Assembly (NCBI RefSeq): GCF_002288385.1
Contig: NZ_CP016783.1
Coordinates: forward strand, 992,001-1,056,000
Reading direction: 5' to 3'
Source: Candidatus Planktophila lacus
GTDB lineage: Bacteria > Actinomycetota > Actinomycetes > Nanopelagicales > Nanopelagicaceae
DNA: 64,000 bases
In this document: positions 45,278 to 53,574 of the stretch, piece by piece
Layout of the letters: each line of letters begins with the position of its first letter
Position numbering within the stretch: position 1 is the stretch's first letter
Translations under genes and position numbers: made by a program
Notes under the pieces: generated by a model
Seen by the model: only the letters and a program-made list of their open reading frames with translations
Database searches by the model: none
Told to the model about the DNA's origin: nothing

Positions 45278-46647
45278 GTATTTTCTCAATCTATAACACT
45301 CAGAGCCGTGATCTACAGACGGTAAATGTCACTGGCAGACCTGTTCATATCTATTGCTGCGGGCCAACTGTTTATCGCGATGCCCATGTTGGTAACTTGC
45401 GGACATTTCTCTTAGCCGACTTGATTTCAAGGACTCTCAAATTATCTGGGCTAGATGTTTTACTGATTCAGAACATTACCGATGTTGGTCATATGTCAGA
45501 GGATTTTGAATCCGAAGATAAAATGCTTAGCCAAGCCAAATTGGAAAAAGTAGATCCTTTTGAGATCGCCCGCAAATACGAAGAGAAGTTTCATACCGAT
45601 CTCGCTCGATTGAATATTGCACCTGCCAAGAGCTACCCACGAGCAAGTGAAACTATTCCAGGCATGCTTTCGAGTATTCAAACGCTGATTGAAAATGGCA
45701 GCGCATATGTCAGCGAAAGTGGCTCGGTCTATTTCAGCGCCGAGTCCTTTCCAAGTTATGGCGCAATAAGTGGTAATCGCCTTGATTCGCTAAAGCCCGG
45801 ACATCGCTACGAATACTCAGATGATGGAGAAAAGAAGTTCCACGCCGATTGGGCGCTCTGGAAATCAGCCGGCAACCGCAGTGAAATGGTTTGGGATTCA
45901 CCTTGGGGTCGCGGATTTCCTGGTTGGCATATTGAGTGCACAGCGATGTCACTTGATCTTTTGGATAGCCACGTAGATATTCATGTTGGTGGAATTGATC
46001 TTCGCTTTCCACACCATGAAAATGAACGTGCGCAATCAAATTCCATTATCGGAAGCGAAGCGGTTGATCTTTGGGTACATGGTGAACATCTACTCTTTGA
46101 GGGTCGCAAAATGTCAAAGAGCGCCAATAACGTTGTCCTTGTTGAAGATTTAATCTCGCAAGGCTTAGATCCACTCTCACTACGTCTGGCGCTAATGGAG
46201 AACCGCTATAGATCGCAAATGGATTTAACATGGGACTCACTACGTGCAGCAAATTCGACTCTTAACCGTTGGCGTAGCGCAATGGCTAGTTGGGGCAACT
46301 CTGAAACGATTGGTTTTGACTCCGAAATTCATTCTGCCTTACTTGCAGATTTAGATACTCCCCGCGCCTTGCTGAGATTGCGCGCTGTCGAAAAAGATCA
46401 ATTACTTACACAGATGCAGAAGCGTGAAATATTTAACTACGCCGACCAAGTATTTGCCTTAGATTTGAAACGAGTGGTCGAGGTTAAGCCGCTGACTTCT
46501 GAACAATCTGCTTTGCTAGAAAGCCGAGCAACGGCCCGTGTCAATAAGAATTGGGGCGAGAGCGATCGCATTCGAGATTTGTTAGCCCGCGATGGAATAG
46601 TCGTAAGTGATAACCCAGAAGGTCAGAGCTGGGCTTGGTCTATCTGA
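45274..46647 (+). CDS. cysS: Cysteine--tRNA ligase, NITDVGH subtype
   Basis: Class I aminoacyl-tRNA synthetase of 457 residues. HIGH corresponds to HVGN at residues 38-41, KMSKS is at 279-283, and the zinc ligands C28/C29, C222, H247 and following Glu are present. The usual NITDVDDKI is replaced by NITDVGHMSEDFESEDKM (about 67-84). That variant is the second CysRS type known from Streptomyces, not MshC, which has a different N-terminal motif. Whether it is the only CysRS cannot be seen here. Its start overlaps the GNAT gene (ATGA). Confidence 0.93.
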   Translation: MSIFSIYNTQSRDLQTVNVTGRPVHIYCCGPTVYRDAHVGNLRTFLLADLISRTLKLSGLDVLLIQNITDVGHMSEDFESEDKMLSQAKLEKVDPFEIARKYEEKFHTDLARLNIAPAKSYPRASETIPGMLSSIQTLIENGSAYVSESGSVYFSAESFPSYGAISGNRLDSLKPGHRYEYSDDGEKKFHADWALWKSAGNRSEMVWDSPWGRGFPGWHIECTAMSLDLLDSHVDIHVGGIDLRFPHHENERAQSNSIIGSEAVDLWVHGEHLLFEGRKMSKSANNVVLVEDLISQGLDPLSLRLALMENRYRSQMDLTWDSLRAANSTLNRWRSAMASWGNSETIGFDSEIHSALLADLDTPRALLRLRAVEKDQLLTQMQKREIFNYADQVFALDLKRVVEVKPLTSEQSALLESRATARVNKNWGESDRIRDLLARDGIVVSDNPEGQSWAWSI

Positions 46648-46652
46648 CCATT

Positions 46653-46967
46653 TTAATTCGCTGGTAAGAGAAGTGCTGCGATAATTGCAATAAATGAGAA
46701 GGCTAGAAAATAGTTTCCTAAAGAATCTCCCTGGATAAAGATTTCGTTTCCATTTCCGAAAGATGCGCCGCGAGTGAAGATAAACATCCAAGCCAGCGTT
46801 GCCAAGGCTTTGTATCTGCGTTTTCCATAACTTCTGCCAACGGCCCAAATAGCGGTAAAGGTTCCAATAACCGCTAAGGCGATACCAAAGGGTGGAAGAA
46901 AAAGATGTAGAAACACTGCGGCAACCCCGGCTGCTGCCCCCGCGACAAGAGAAGCAATTATCTTCAT
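46653..46967 (-). CDS. Small membrane protein next to the MshB-like gene
   Basis: A 104-residue protein with about four hydrophobic segments (residues 3-22, 26-44, 53-66 and 84-102). The first three bases follow the stop of the MshB-like gene directly, so the two are translated together. A similar small membrane protein gene follows mshB in mycobacteria, which makes conserved function likely, but none is known. The 3' end is only five bases from the cysS stop on the other strand. Confidence 0.75.
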   Translation of the reverse strand: MKIIASLVAGAAAGVAAVFLHLFLPPFGIALAVIGTFTAIWAVGRSYGKRRYKALATLAWMFIFTRGASFGNGNEIFIQGDSLGNYFLAFSFIAIIAALLLPAN

Positions 46968-47834
46968 TTAAAGTTTGACTCCGGCAAAGATGTCGCGCTC
47001 TCTACCATTTTCATCAAATGGCTCTGCTTTATTTCCACGAACTAAGGTGTAGTACTCATCGCCCCAGACTTGAAGCCCTAAATTATTAGATAGCGCAAAG
47101 AAAGGTCCGTCAGTAGAAATCTGAGTTACATGCGCCTTCATCGCCGCCATCTTCTTCTCAACCTGAGAATTTCCATCAATTAACGTTGTTACAAAGTGAT
47201 CATCCTTTGCGAAGGGGAGATCATCAACGCTTTCGGCCCCGAAGAAATCAGATCCAAGTTCTTTCATCTTTGCCATGCTTTCGGCGATTACTGATTTAGG
47301 CATTGTGTTCCAATAAATCTTTTGAATCTGCCAAGTCGATTTATCCGCCGCCAGCATCGCAATCCGGTGAGCCTGTATGTGATCGGGGTGGCCGTATCCC
47401 CCAATTTCATCGTAGGTAATCAAGACATGTGGCTTAACTTCATTAATTACCGATACAAGATATTGCGTTGCTTCTGCAAGATCTGCCTGCCAGAAAACAT
47501 CTGGGCGGTTATTTGGATCCGTACCCATCATTCCGCTATCTCGGTAAACCTTCTTACCTTCGGCTAAGAAGCGGTGATCGGTTATGCCCAACTCATTCAT
47601 TGCATCGGTAAGTTCAGTAATTCGGTGCTCGCCTAACTTATCTGTGGCGCCGCTTGCTAGATGTGTTAGTTCTGGAACGAGAATGTCGCCTTCTTCACCG
47701 CGCGTGCAGGTTATGAGCGTTACAGATGCGCCAAGCTCTGCATAAAGCGCCATTGTTGCGCCATTGTTTATCGTCTCGTCATCGGGATGCGCGTGAACAA
47801 GAAGTACGCGATAACCCGAATAAGACTTTGTCAT
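46968..47834 (-). CDS. mshB: PIG-L family deacetylase, MshB-like
   Basis: Zinc deacetylase of 288 residues. Motif AHPDDE at residues 15-20 and GYGHPDHIQAHRIA (about 145-158) supply the metal ligands and the base. In actinobacteria the closest functions are MshB (GlcNAc-inositol deacetylase of mycothiol synthesis) and Mca (mycothiol conjugate amidase); the neighbouring small membrane gene favours MshB. No other mycothiol gene is certain in this window, so the exact substrate remains open. Confidence 0.88.
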   Translation of the reverse strand: MTKSYSGYRVLLVHAHPDDETINNGATMALYAELGASVTLITCTRGEEGDILVPELTHLASGATDKLGEHRITELTDAMNELGITDHRFLAEGKKVYRDSGMMGTDPNNRPDVFWQADLAEATQYLVSVINEVKPHVLITYDEIGGYGHPDHIQAHRIAMLAADKSTWQIQKIYWNTMPKSVIAESMAKMKELGSDFFGAESVDDLPFAKDDHFVTTLIDGNSQVEKKMAAMKAHVTQISTDGPFFALSNNLGLQVWGDEYYTLVRGNKAEPFDENGRERDIFAGVKL

Positions 47835-47846
47835 TAACGCTGCTCT

Positions 47847-49043
47847 TTAATAAACCGGTAGCGAGGTATCGATTTGCTTGGCCCAAGCGATGACTCCACC
47901 AGAAACATGAGAAGCGCCTGAAAAACCTGCTCCTTTAAGAATGGCAAGACATTCGGCCGAACGTACCCCGCTCTTGCAGTGCAAAATAATTGGTTTATCT
48001 TGCGGCAGATCTGCCAGAACAGTTCCGTCTAAGAATCCTTGTTTAGGTAGCAGATGCGAACCTGGGATACGAACAATTTCAAATTCGCTTGGCTCGCGCA
48101 CATCAATAAGATAGAAATCTTCTTTGTTGTCCATCTTTGATTTGAGTTCGCTTACAGAAATTGTGGAGTCTTTAACTGCAACTTCTGCAGCATCTGACAG
48201 AGTTCCACAGAATGCTTCGTAGTCTGGGAGAAGCTCAGTCTGAGTTGGATTGTCACCGCACAATGGACACTTTGGATCTTTGCGAATCTTTACTTTGCGG
48301 AACGACATTTCAAGTGCGTCATAGACCATGAGTGAGCCAACCATCGGTTCGCCAACTCCAGTAATGACCTTTATCGCTTCGGTAGTTTGAATAGATCCAA
48401 TGGTTGCGCAGAGAACTCCGAGTACGCCACCTTCGGCACAACTTGGCACCATTCCAGGAGGTGGCGGTTCTGGATATAGACAGCGGTAGCAAGGTCCGTA
48501 TTCGGCCCAGAAAACGCTCGCTTGTCCATCAAAGCGATAGATCGAGCCCCAGACATAAGGTTTCTTTAACAAAACACAGGCATCATTTACGAGATAGCGA
48601 GTTGCAAAGTTATCTGTTCCATCAACGATGATGTCGTACTGCGCAAAAATTTCCTTCACATTTGTAACATCAAGACGAACTTCATGAGTAATCACATTTA
48701 CATAAGGATTAATCTCTGAGATTTTCTCTTTCGCAGATTGCGCTTTGCTCTTTCCAATATCGGATTGACCGTGAATTATCTGGCGCTGCAGATTAGATTC
48801 ATCGACGGTATCGAATTCAACTATTCCGAGAGTTCCAATTCCGGCTGCAGCTAGGTACATAAGGGCTGGCGAACCAAGTCCTCCTGCGCCTACGCAAAGG
48901 ACCTTTGCATTCATTAGCCGTTGCTGACCTGTCATAGCAACATCAGGAATAATTAGATGTCGGCTATAGCGGCGAACCTCATCAACAGTTAGCGCAGGGC
49001 CGGGTGAAACTAACGCTGGTATTGAATCGCGCTGTGAAGTCAT
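47847..49043 (-). CDS. moeZ: Adenylyltransferase/sulfurtransferase MoeZ
   Basis: E1-like ThiF/MoeB domain (about 1-270) with the ATP loop GAGGLGSPALMYLAAAGIG and two zinc CxxC pairs (CYRCLYPEP and CPLCGDN). A C-terminal rhodanese domain (about 290-398) carries the active cysteine in LHCKSGVRS. MoeZ activates and sulfurates small carrier proteins for molybdopterin, thiamine or cysteine pathways. The 398-residue length is normal. A leaderless promoter (49051-49080) is proposed. It is divergent from the TetR gene, as in mycobacteria. Confidence 0.95.
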   Translation of the reverse strand: MTSQRDSIPALVSPGPALTVDEVRRYSRHLIIPDVAMTGQQRLMNAKVLCVGAGGLGSPALMYLAAAGIGTLGIVEFDTVDESNLQRQIIHGQSDIGKSKAQSAKEKISEINPYVNVITHEVRLDVTNVKEIFAQYDIIVDGTDNFATRYLVNDACVLLKKPYVWGSIYRFDGQASVFWAEYGPCYRCLYPEPPPPGMVPSCAEGGVLGVLCATIGSIQTTEAIKVITGVGEPMVGSLMVYDALEMSFRKVKIRKDPKCPLCGDNPTQTELLPDYEAFCGTLSDAAEVAVKDSTISVSELKSKMDNKEDFYLIDVREPSEFEIVRIPGSHLLPKQGFLDGTVLADLPQDKPIILHCKSGVRSAECLAILKGAGFSGASHVSGGVIAWAKQIDTSLPVY

Positions 49044-49050
49044 GGTTCGT

Positions 49051-49080
49051 ATTCTGCCGTAGCCATCGGCTGAGTGCCAA
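49051..49080 (-). promoter_or_regulatory. Probable leaderless promoter of moeZ
   Basis: TTGGCA (-35, 49075-49080), 18-base spacer, CAGAAT (-10, 49051-49056) on the minus strand. The -10 ends seven bases before the ATG, so transcription would start at or next to the start codon. No ribosome binding site is present, which agrees. Confidence 0.5.
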
Positions 49081-49127
49081 TTCGATAACTTTCTTGCTGC
49101 AAACGACTCTCAACTGCATATCTCTCT

Positions 49128-49156
49128 TTCGCATTTGCCAGTATTGCCTCTACGAT
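49128..49156 (+). promoter_or_regulatory. Probable leaderless promoter of the TetR-type gene
   Basis: TACGAT (-10, 49151-49156) ends seven bases before the ATG; TTCGCA (49128-49133) at 17 bases upstream is a poor -35. No ribosome binding site precedes the gene, so a leaderless transcript is likely. Confidence 0.5.
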
Positions 49157-49163
49157 ATGCGCA

Positions 49164-49793
49164 ATGACTACTGTTGATCTAAATTCAAAAGGCGACAAGG
49201 CCCGCTTGCCACGCGATGAGCGTCGTGCAATTCTCTTAAACGCGGCGCTAGAAGTATTCACTGCAGCTGGCTACCACTCCGCTGCAATGGATGAGATCGC
49301 AGATCGCGCCAATGTCAGCAAGCCGGTTCTTTATCAGCATTTTCCATCGAAATTAGATCTTTACTTAGCGGTTCTAGACCTTCACATTGACTCTCTGGTC
49401 TACGAAATTCAAAAGGCAATATCTTCAACTCCAGATAACGCAAAGCGCGTACATGCAACCGTGGTTGCCTACTTCGAATTTATCGAAAATGAAGGTGAAG
49501 CATTCCGCCTGCTATTTGAAAGTGATATGAGCGTTGAACCACAAGTTCGTGAGCGTTTAAATCGCATGACCTACGATTGCGCGGCTGCAGTAAGCGCTGT
49601 GATTTCAAATGACACTGGACTTCCTAAAGATGTAGCAATGCTGCTTGGCGTAGGTCTAATTGGCTACGTCCAAGTAGCCGCTCGCCACTGGTTGGATCGC
49701 GACAGCAAATTATCTAGACAACAAGCCGTTGAACTCGTTGAGAATTTGATGTGGCGCGGAATTTCAGGGTTCCCGCTCTCTGGCGGCAATTAA
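49164..49793 (+). CDS. TetR-family transcriptional regulator (Rv3208-like)
   Basis: A 209-residue repressor. The N-terminal helix-turn-helix is RRAILLNAALEVFTAAGYHSAAMDEIADRANVSKPVLYQHFPSKLDLYL (about residues 20-68, in short quotes: AMDEIADRANVSKPVLYQHF). The C-terminal helices would bind a ligand and dimerise. It stands divergent from moeZ and before DUF3107 and rhlE, the order seen around Rv3206c-Rv3211 in M. tuberculosis. The regulated genes are not known. It appears to be translated from a leaderless mRNA. Confidence 0.93.
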   Translation: MTTVDLNSKGDKARLPRDERRAILLNAALEVFTAAGYHSAAMDEIADRANVSKPVLYQHFPSKLDLYLAVLDLHIDSLVYEIQKAISSTPDNAKRVHATVVAYFEFIENEGEAFRLLFESDMSVEPQVRERLNRMTYDCAAAVSAVISNDTGLPKDVAMLLGVGLIGYVQVAARHWLDRDSKLSRQQAVELVENLMWRGISGFPLSGGN

Positions 49794-49856
49794 CTCACCT
49801 TTTATCGCTTAATTTCTGGCAGATCTCTCTGATGGATTTGCCGATAGGATAAGGAC

Positions 49857-50114
49857 ATGAGTACAAAGAAGATTGATTCTGGCGCAGCAACCCAAGTGCG
49901 CATCTCCGTAGCAAATATTTCAGCAGATCTCGTATTTGAGACCAATTCTTCTGTTGCAGAGGTAAAGAGCGCAGTTGCGGCAGCGTTGGCAGGCGGCACC
50001 GCCTTAAATCTCCAAGATTCACGTGGGCACGAGATCATCGTTGCTGGCGACAAGATCGGTTTCGTCGATATCGGCGTCGCAGCAGATCGTCGCGTTGGTT
50101 TCGGCGCTCTCTAA
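49857..50114 (+). CDS. DUF3107 family protein
   Basis: An 85-residue protein of the actinobacterial DUF3107 (TB9.4) family. Most of the length is a small beta-alpha domain with VRISVANISADLVFETNSS and HEIIVAGDKIGFVDIG. Function unknown; structurally such proteins look like small nucleotide- or protein-binding modules. TAGGAT at 49845-49850 and AAGGA just before the ATG fit either a leaderless or a short-leader transcript. The rhlE GTG start follows its stop by one base. Confidence 0.93.
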   Translation: MSTKKIDSGAATQVRISVANISADLVFETNSSVAEVKSAVAAALAGGTALNLQDSRGHEIIVAGDKIGFVDIGVAADRRVGFGAL

Positions 50115-50115
50115 G

Positions 50116-51465
50116 GTGTCTATAACTTTTGCCGATCTTCCGCTACGTCCTGAGACGCAAGCGGCTCTTGCTGAGCATGGATTCAAATCTCCCTTTCCAA
50201 TTCAAGAGATGGTTCTACCAATTGCGCTCGGCGATGGCGATGTAATCGGTCAAGCAAAGACAGGCACTGGAAAGACACTTGCTTTCGGCATTCCCCTTAT
50301 CGAGCGAGTAATCGCACCACTGGATAAAGAGTGGGACGCGCTAGTTGCCAAGGGGCTTCCACAAGTACTTGTTGTTGTTCCTACTCGCGAACTTTGTGTT
50401 CAGGTTACAAAAGATATCGACGAGTTAACCGGCAACCGCGGCATTCGTACCCTTGCTGTTTATGGTGGGCGCGCCTTTGAACCACAAATCGAAGCGCTCG
50501 AAAAAGGCATTGAAATAGTTGTAGGTACACCAGGCAGACTCTTAGATCTCTATCGCCAAGGACAGTTAAAGCTAAAGGAAGTTTCGCGCGTTGTTCTAGA
50601 TGAAGCAGATGAGATGCTCGATCTAGGATTTCTTCCGGATGTAGAAAAGATCTTCACGAGCACTCCAAACCGTGCGCAAACAATGCTTTTTTCAGCAACC
50701 ATGCCTGGAGATATCATCGCTTTGGCGCGCAGGTTCATGAACCAACCAATTCATATTCGCACTCAAGATAATGAAGATGAAGGCGCGGTTGTCTCGCGCA
50801 TCAAGCAATATGTTCTACGCGCACATGCCCTAGATAAGATCGAGATGTTGGCGCGAATTCTGCAAGCCGATGGCCGCGGACCAACCATCGTTTTCTGCCG
50901 AACTAAGCGCACCTGCCAGAAGACATCTGATGATTTAGCAGAACGCGGCTTCCGCGCCGCTTCAATTCATGGTGATCTTGGACAAAGCGCGCGCGAGAAA
51001 GCGCTTAACGACTTTAAGGCCGGTAAATCTGATGTTTTAGTTGCAACAGATGTAGCCGCTCGCGGAATCGACATTGATGGAATAACTCACGTAATTAACT
51101 ATCAATGCCCGGAAGATGAAAAAACTTACGTGCACCGTATCGGCCGCACTGCTCGCGCCGGTGCAGATGGAATCTCAGTAACTTTTGTTGACTGGGATGA
51201 TTTAGCGCGCTGGAAGATGATTGATACTGCGCTAACTCTGGGCCTAGGTGAACCTGAAGAGACGTACTCATCATCTGAGCACCTATATGAAATGTTAAAT
51301 ATTCCAGCAGGTTCTAGCGGTCGAATGGTTAAAGCTAAGCCAGTAAGTGAAGCTCCAAGAAAAGAGCCAGCAAAGTCCTCTCCAACTAAAGACAAGCCAG
51401 CAAAAGAGAAGAGCGAAGACCGTACCGCTCGGGTACGAACCCGCACCAAGAAATTTACTTCTTAA
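50116..51465 (+). CDS. rhlE: DEAD-box RNA helicase (RhlE-like)
   Basis: ATP-dependent RNA helicase. The Q motif is in PFPIQEMVLPIALGDGDVIGQ, motif I AKTGTGKT, motif II DEAD, motif III SAT and motif VI HRIGRTARAG, so all core motifs are intact. The C-terminal tail is Lys/Ser/Pro-rich and probably binds RNA. The GTG at 50116, one base after the DUF3107 stop, gives 449 residues starting at VSITFADLPL, where the family begins. A start at 50023 would lie inside DUF3107. Its stop directly abuts the ParA-like stop on the other strand. Confidence 0.92.
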   Translation: MSITFADLPLRPETQAALAEHGFKSPFPIQEMVLPIALGDGDVIGQAKTGTGKTLAFGIPLIERVIAPLDKEWDALVAKGLPQVLVVVPTRELCVQVTKDIDELTGNRGIRTLAVYGGRAFEPQIEALEKGIEIVVGTPGRLLDLYRQGQLKLKEVSRVVLDEADEMLDLGFLPDVEKIFTSTPNRAQTMLFSATMPGDIIALARRFMNQPIHIRTQDNEDEGAVVSRIKQYVLRAHALDKIEMLARILQADGRGPTIVFCRTKRTCQKTSDDLAERGFRAASIHGDLGQSAREKALNDFKAGKSDVLVATDVAARGIDIDGITHVINYQCPEDEKTYVHRIGRTARAGADGISVTFVDWDDLARWKMIDTALTLGLGEPEETYSSSEHLYEMLNIPAGSSGRMVKAKPVSEAPRKEPAKSSPTKDKPAKEKSEDRTARVRTRTKKFTS

Positions 51466-52134
51466 CTACTCAAGCCCTAACTTTTCCAGTATTGAGTAGC
51501 CAACGTTTCTAAGGCTTTCTGCACTTTCACTTGCCTTGTCATGAGTCAAAATTGATAATTTGGTTGCGGCAGCTGCCTCTAACTCAGTTGATTCAAGGAG
51601 CGGCTCATCAATTAGCTCTGCCGCAGCGATTAGTGTGTTTTCGCCGATCGCTAGAGCCTTAACTTCAACTCCTGCCGAAATTGATTTGATCTGTAAATAG
51701 CCTCTGAAAGAGTGCAGGTTATTTCTAACTGGTACAACTACAAGTTGAGATACGGAAAGCGCCATAGATAAAGGCTGAGATAGAGATCCTGGTAGGTCCA
51801 AGACAACTACGTCATAGCTCTTGGGAAATTCAGATAGAACCTTGGAAAGTGCATCTACTGAGAAATTAGCAACGAGTCGTGAATCGGCAGGAATGAAATC
51901 AAATCTCTCTGAAGTTGTTACCAAGTTTGAATCAGTTATCTTGCTTCCGCTTAAGAAATCTGCGATTGATGTGCGCGGATTTTCAAAACCCAGTCGGAAA
52001 GTCAGCGCACCAGCGGGATCTAGATCAATCAGCAAAGTCTTCTTGCCAAATTCGGTAAATGAAACTGCAAGAGCGTGCGCCAGAGTTGTTTTCCCGACAC
52101 CACCTGCAGAATTGGCTATTGAGAGAACCTTCAT
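51466..52134 (-). CDS. ParA/Soj-like ATPase
   Basis: A 222-residue ATPase with the deviant Walker A SAGGVGKTTLAHALA at residues 9-23 and DLDPAGALTF; the signature lysine before GG is replaced by Ala, but the catalytic Lys of GKT is kept. The VVVLDLPGSLS block is Walker B-like. A Soj-like gene stands near rhlE in mycobacteria too. It lacks a ParB partner here; a role in positioning is possible. It overlaps the MpaB-type gene by one base. Confidence 0.85.
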   Translation of the reverse strand: MKVLSIANSAGGVGKTTLAHALAVSFTEFGKKTLLIDLDPAGALTFRLGFENPRTSIADFLSGSKITDSNLVTTSERFDFIPADSRLVANFSVDALSKVLSEFPKSYDVVVLDLPGSLSQPLSMALSVSQLVVVPVRNNLHSFRGYLQIKSISAGVEVKALAIGENTLIAAAELIDEPLLESTELEAAAATKLSILTHDKASESAESLRNVGYSILEKLGLE

Positions 52135-52940
52135 TATGCGGCCACAGAATTCCAGCGAACTAACGCCTGCTTATATACGGGAGGCGCGAGCAAAACTTCA
52201 GGAATTACTCCAAAGGTCGAGCGAACTGCCTTCAGTGAGATATCGGTAATTAAATTTTGGCCTGGTATCTGAGGAGTTCCATAAAGTCTGCGCGCCCATT
52301 GCGGCAGTGAACTTGCCGCAAGAAGTGCAAGCGAAGCCCAGGCAGGAGCTGCCGGGGTTGCAAACCTAACCGCGCTTGGCATGGGTGGAATCGTTAGAAA
52401 TAGCGCTGCTCTCTTTGCATCATCTGATGCGCGCAGTTCCGAAGCAATATTCTGAAAGTAGCTCTGCATCTCTGCCATATTTGCTGGAACATCGGCAGTT
52501 GGAACTCCAACTAACTCTGCGAATAAAACCATCTCTGATACATATTGATCAGCTTCTAGATCGCTAATCGCCATACCCGAGCGACGAGCGATATCAAGGA
52601 ATGAATCGACCATCGACATATGCACCCAGAGAAGCAGATGAGGATCATCTAAACCAAGAGAAGTATGAATTTTTCGCACCCGTGCTGCAAGGGCTTGTGC
52701 CTGACTTCTATCACCAAAGGTAATTGTTGAAACATAGTCGCCAGTGCGTTGCAGTCGCCCCCACGCATCTTCGCGAAAGTTTGAATTCTGAGCCACACCA
52801 TCCATGGCAATTGGATGAAGTGCTTGCTGTAGAAGGGCGCGAATTCCGCCAACTGCCATCGCGGGATCTGAATGAATCTTCCAGGTCATAGTTTCGGGTG
52901 AGAAAAGTCCGCGGGGATCTTCAAGTATTTGGGTAGTCAT
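52134..52940 (-). CDS. MpaB-family (DUF2236) oxygenase-like protein
   Basis: A 268-residue mostly helical protein of the DUF2236/MpaB type. Blocks are WKIHSDPAMAVGGIRALLQQALHP near residues 20-43, a DAWGRLQRTGDY segment and LLLWVHMSMVDSF. Family members bind heme via conserved His; a latex-clearing-like oxygenase reaction is known for a few, but the substrate here is unknown. The protein sits between the ParA-like gene and marC on the same strand. Confidence 0.85.
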   Translation of the reverse strand: MTTQILEDPRGLFSPETMTWKIHSDPAMAVGGIRALLQQALHPIAMDGVAQNSNFREDAWGRLQRTGDYVSTITFGDRSQAQALAARVRKIHTSLGLDDPHLLLWVHMSMVDSFLDIARRSGMAISDLEADQYVSEMVLFAELVGVPTADVPANMAEMQSYFQNIASELRASDDAKRAALFLTIPPMPSAVRFATPAAPAWASLALLAASSLPQWARRLYGTPQIPGQNLITDISLKAVRSTFGVIPEVLLAPPVYKQALVRWNSVAA

Positions 52941-52956
52941 AAATTATCTTTGCTCG

Positions 52957-53574
52957 CTACTGCGCGGTGAAGGCTTTAATCGCATCGACCAACATCTGAA
53001 CCGCAATTGCGGCAAGTAGCAAGCCGGCGATGCGCGCTAGCAAAGTGACTCCAGAATCTTTAATAATTCCGAGGATTGTTGTAGAAGCCATAAGTGAAAC
53101 AGCAATCACAACGTGTACTGCAACAACTGCTGCAATTAAGCCGAGGCTTTGCGCAGGAGTCTCGATTTGTTGGACAAAAATCATCGTTGCAACGATCGCT
53201 CCAGGTCCAGCTAATAGCGGCGTCCCTAGAGGAACAAGTGCAATGTTCTTATCTTTGCCGTCGGTACCGCCCATATCTCTACCGGTAAGAAGTTCTAACG
53301 CGACATAGAGAAGTAATAAACCACCAGCGGCTTGCAGGGCCTCGATGGAAACGTTCATATATTCGAGAATGAAGCGTCCAAAGATCGAGAAGAAGGCGAT
53401 AACAATTAAGGAAACTAGCGCTGCCTGCCAGGCGAGTTGAATCCGCTCGCGCTTACTTTTATCAGCAACTAAGCCAAGAAAAATTGGGGTGGCACCTGGT
53501 GGATCTAAAATCACCAAGAGAGTAACGAATGCTTGAATAGAGAAAGTTAAGGTGCTGACTTCAGCAATATTCAT
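52957..53574 (-). CDS. MarC-family integral membrane protein
   Basis: A 205-residue protein with six hydrophobic segments and the conserved LVILDPPGATPIFLGL block (about residues 18-33) and the PLGTPLLAGPGAI block. The family name comes from the multiple-antibiotic-resistance locus but the transport function is unproven. The ATG at 53574 is chosen because it overlaps the PHP gene stop by four bases (ATGA); a start at 53622 would add 16 residues outside the family. Part of the EamA-PHP-marC unit. Confidence 0.9.
   Translation of the reverse strand: MNIAEVSTLTFSIQAFVTLLVILDPPGATPIFLGLVADKSKRERIQLAWQAALVSLIVIAFFSIFGRFILEYMNVSIEALQAAGGLLLLYVALELLTGRDMGGTDGKDKNIALVPLGTPLLAGPGAIVATMIFVQQIETPAQSLGLIAAVVAVHVVIAVSLMASTTILGIIKDSGVTLLARIAGLLLAAIAVQMLVDAIKAFTAQ

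Noticed and set aside
45274-46647. MshC (mycothiol cysteine ligase) instead of CysRS
   Set aside because: The N-terminal CGPTVYRDAHVGN and the full anticodon-binding region fit CysRS; MshC has a different GITPYDATHLGHA-type motif and a shorter C-terminus.
49040-49261. Open frame of 73 codons on the minus strand across the moeZ/TetR junction
   Set aside because: It overlaps the TetR helix-turn-helix coding region and the moeZ start region, has no ribosome binding site and no recognisable domain. The TetR frame on the other strand explains the sequence.
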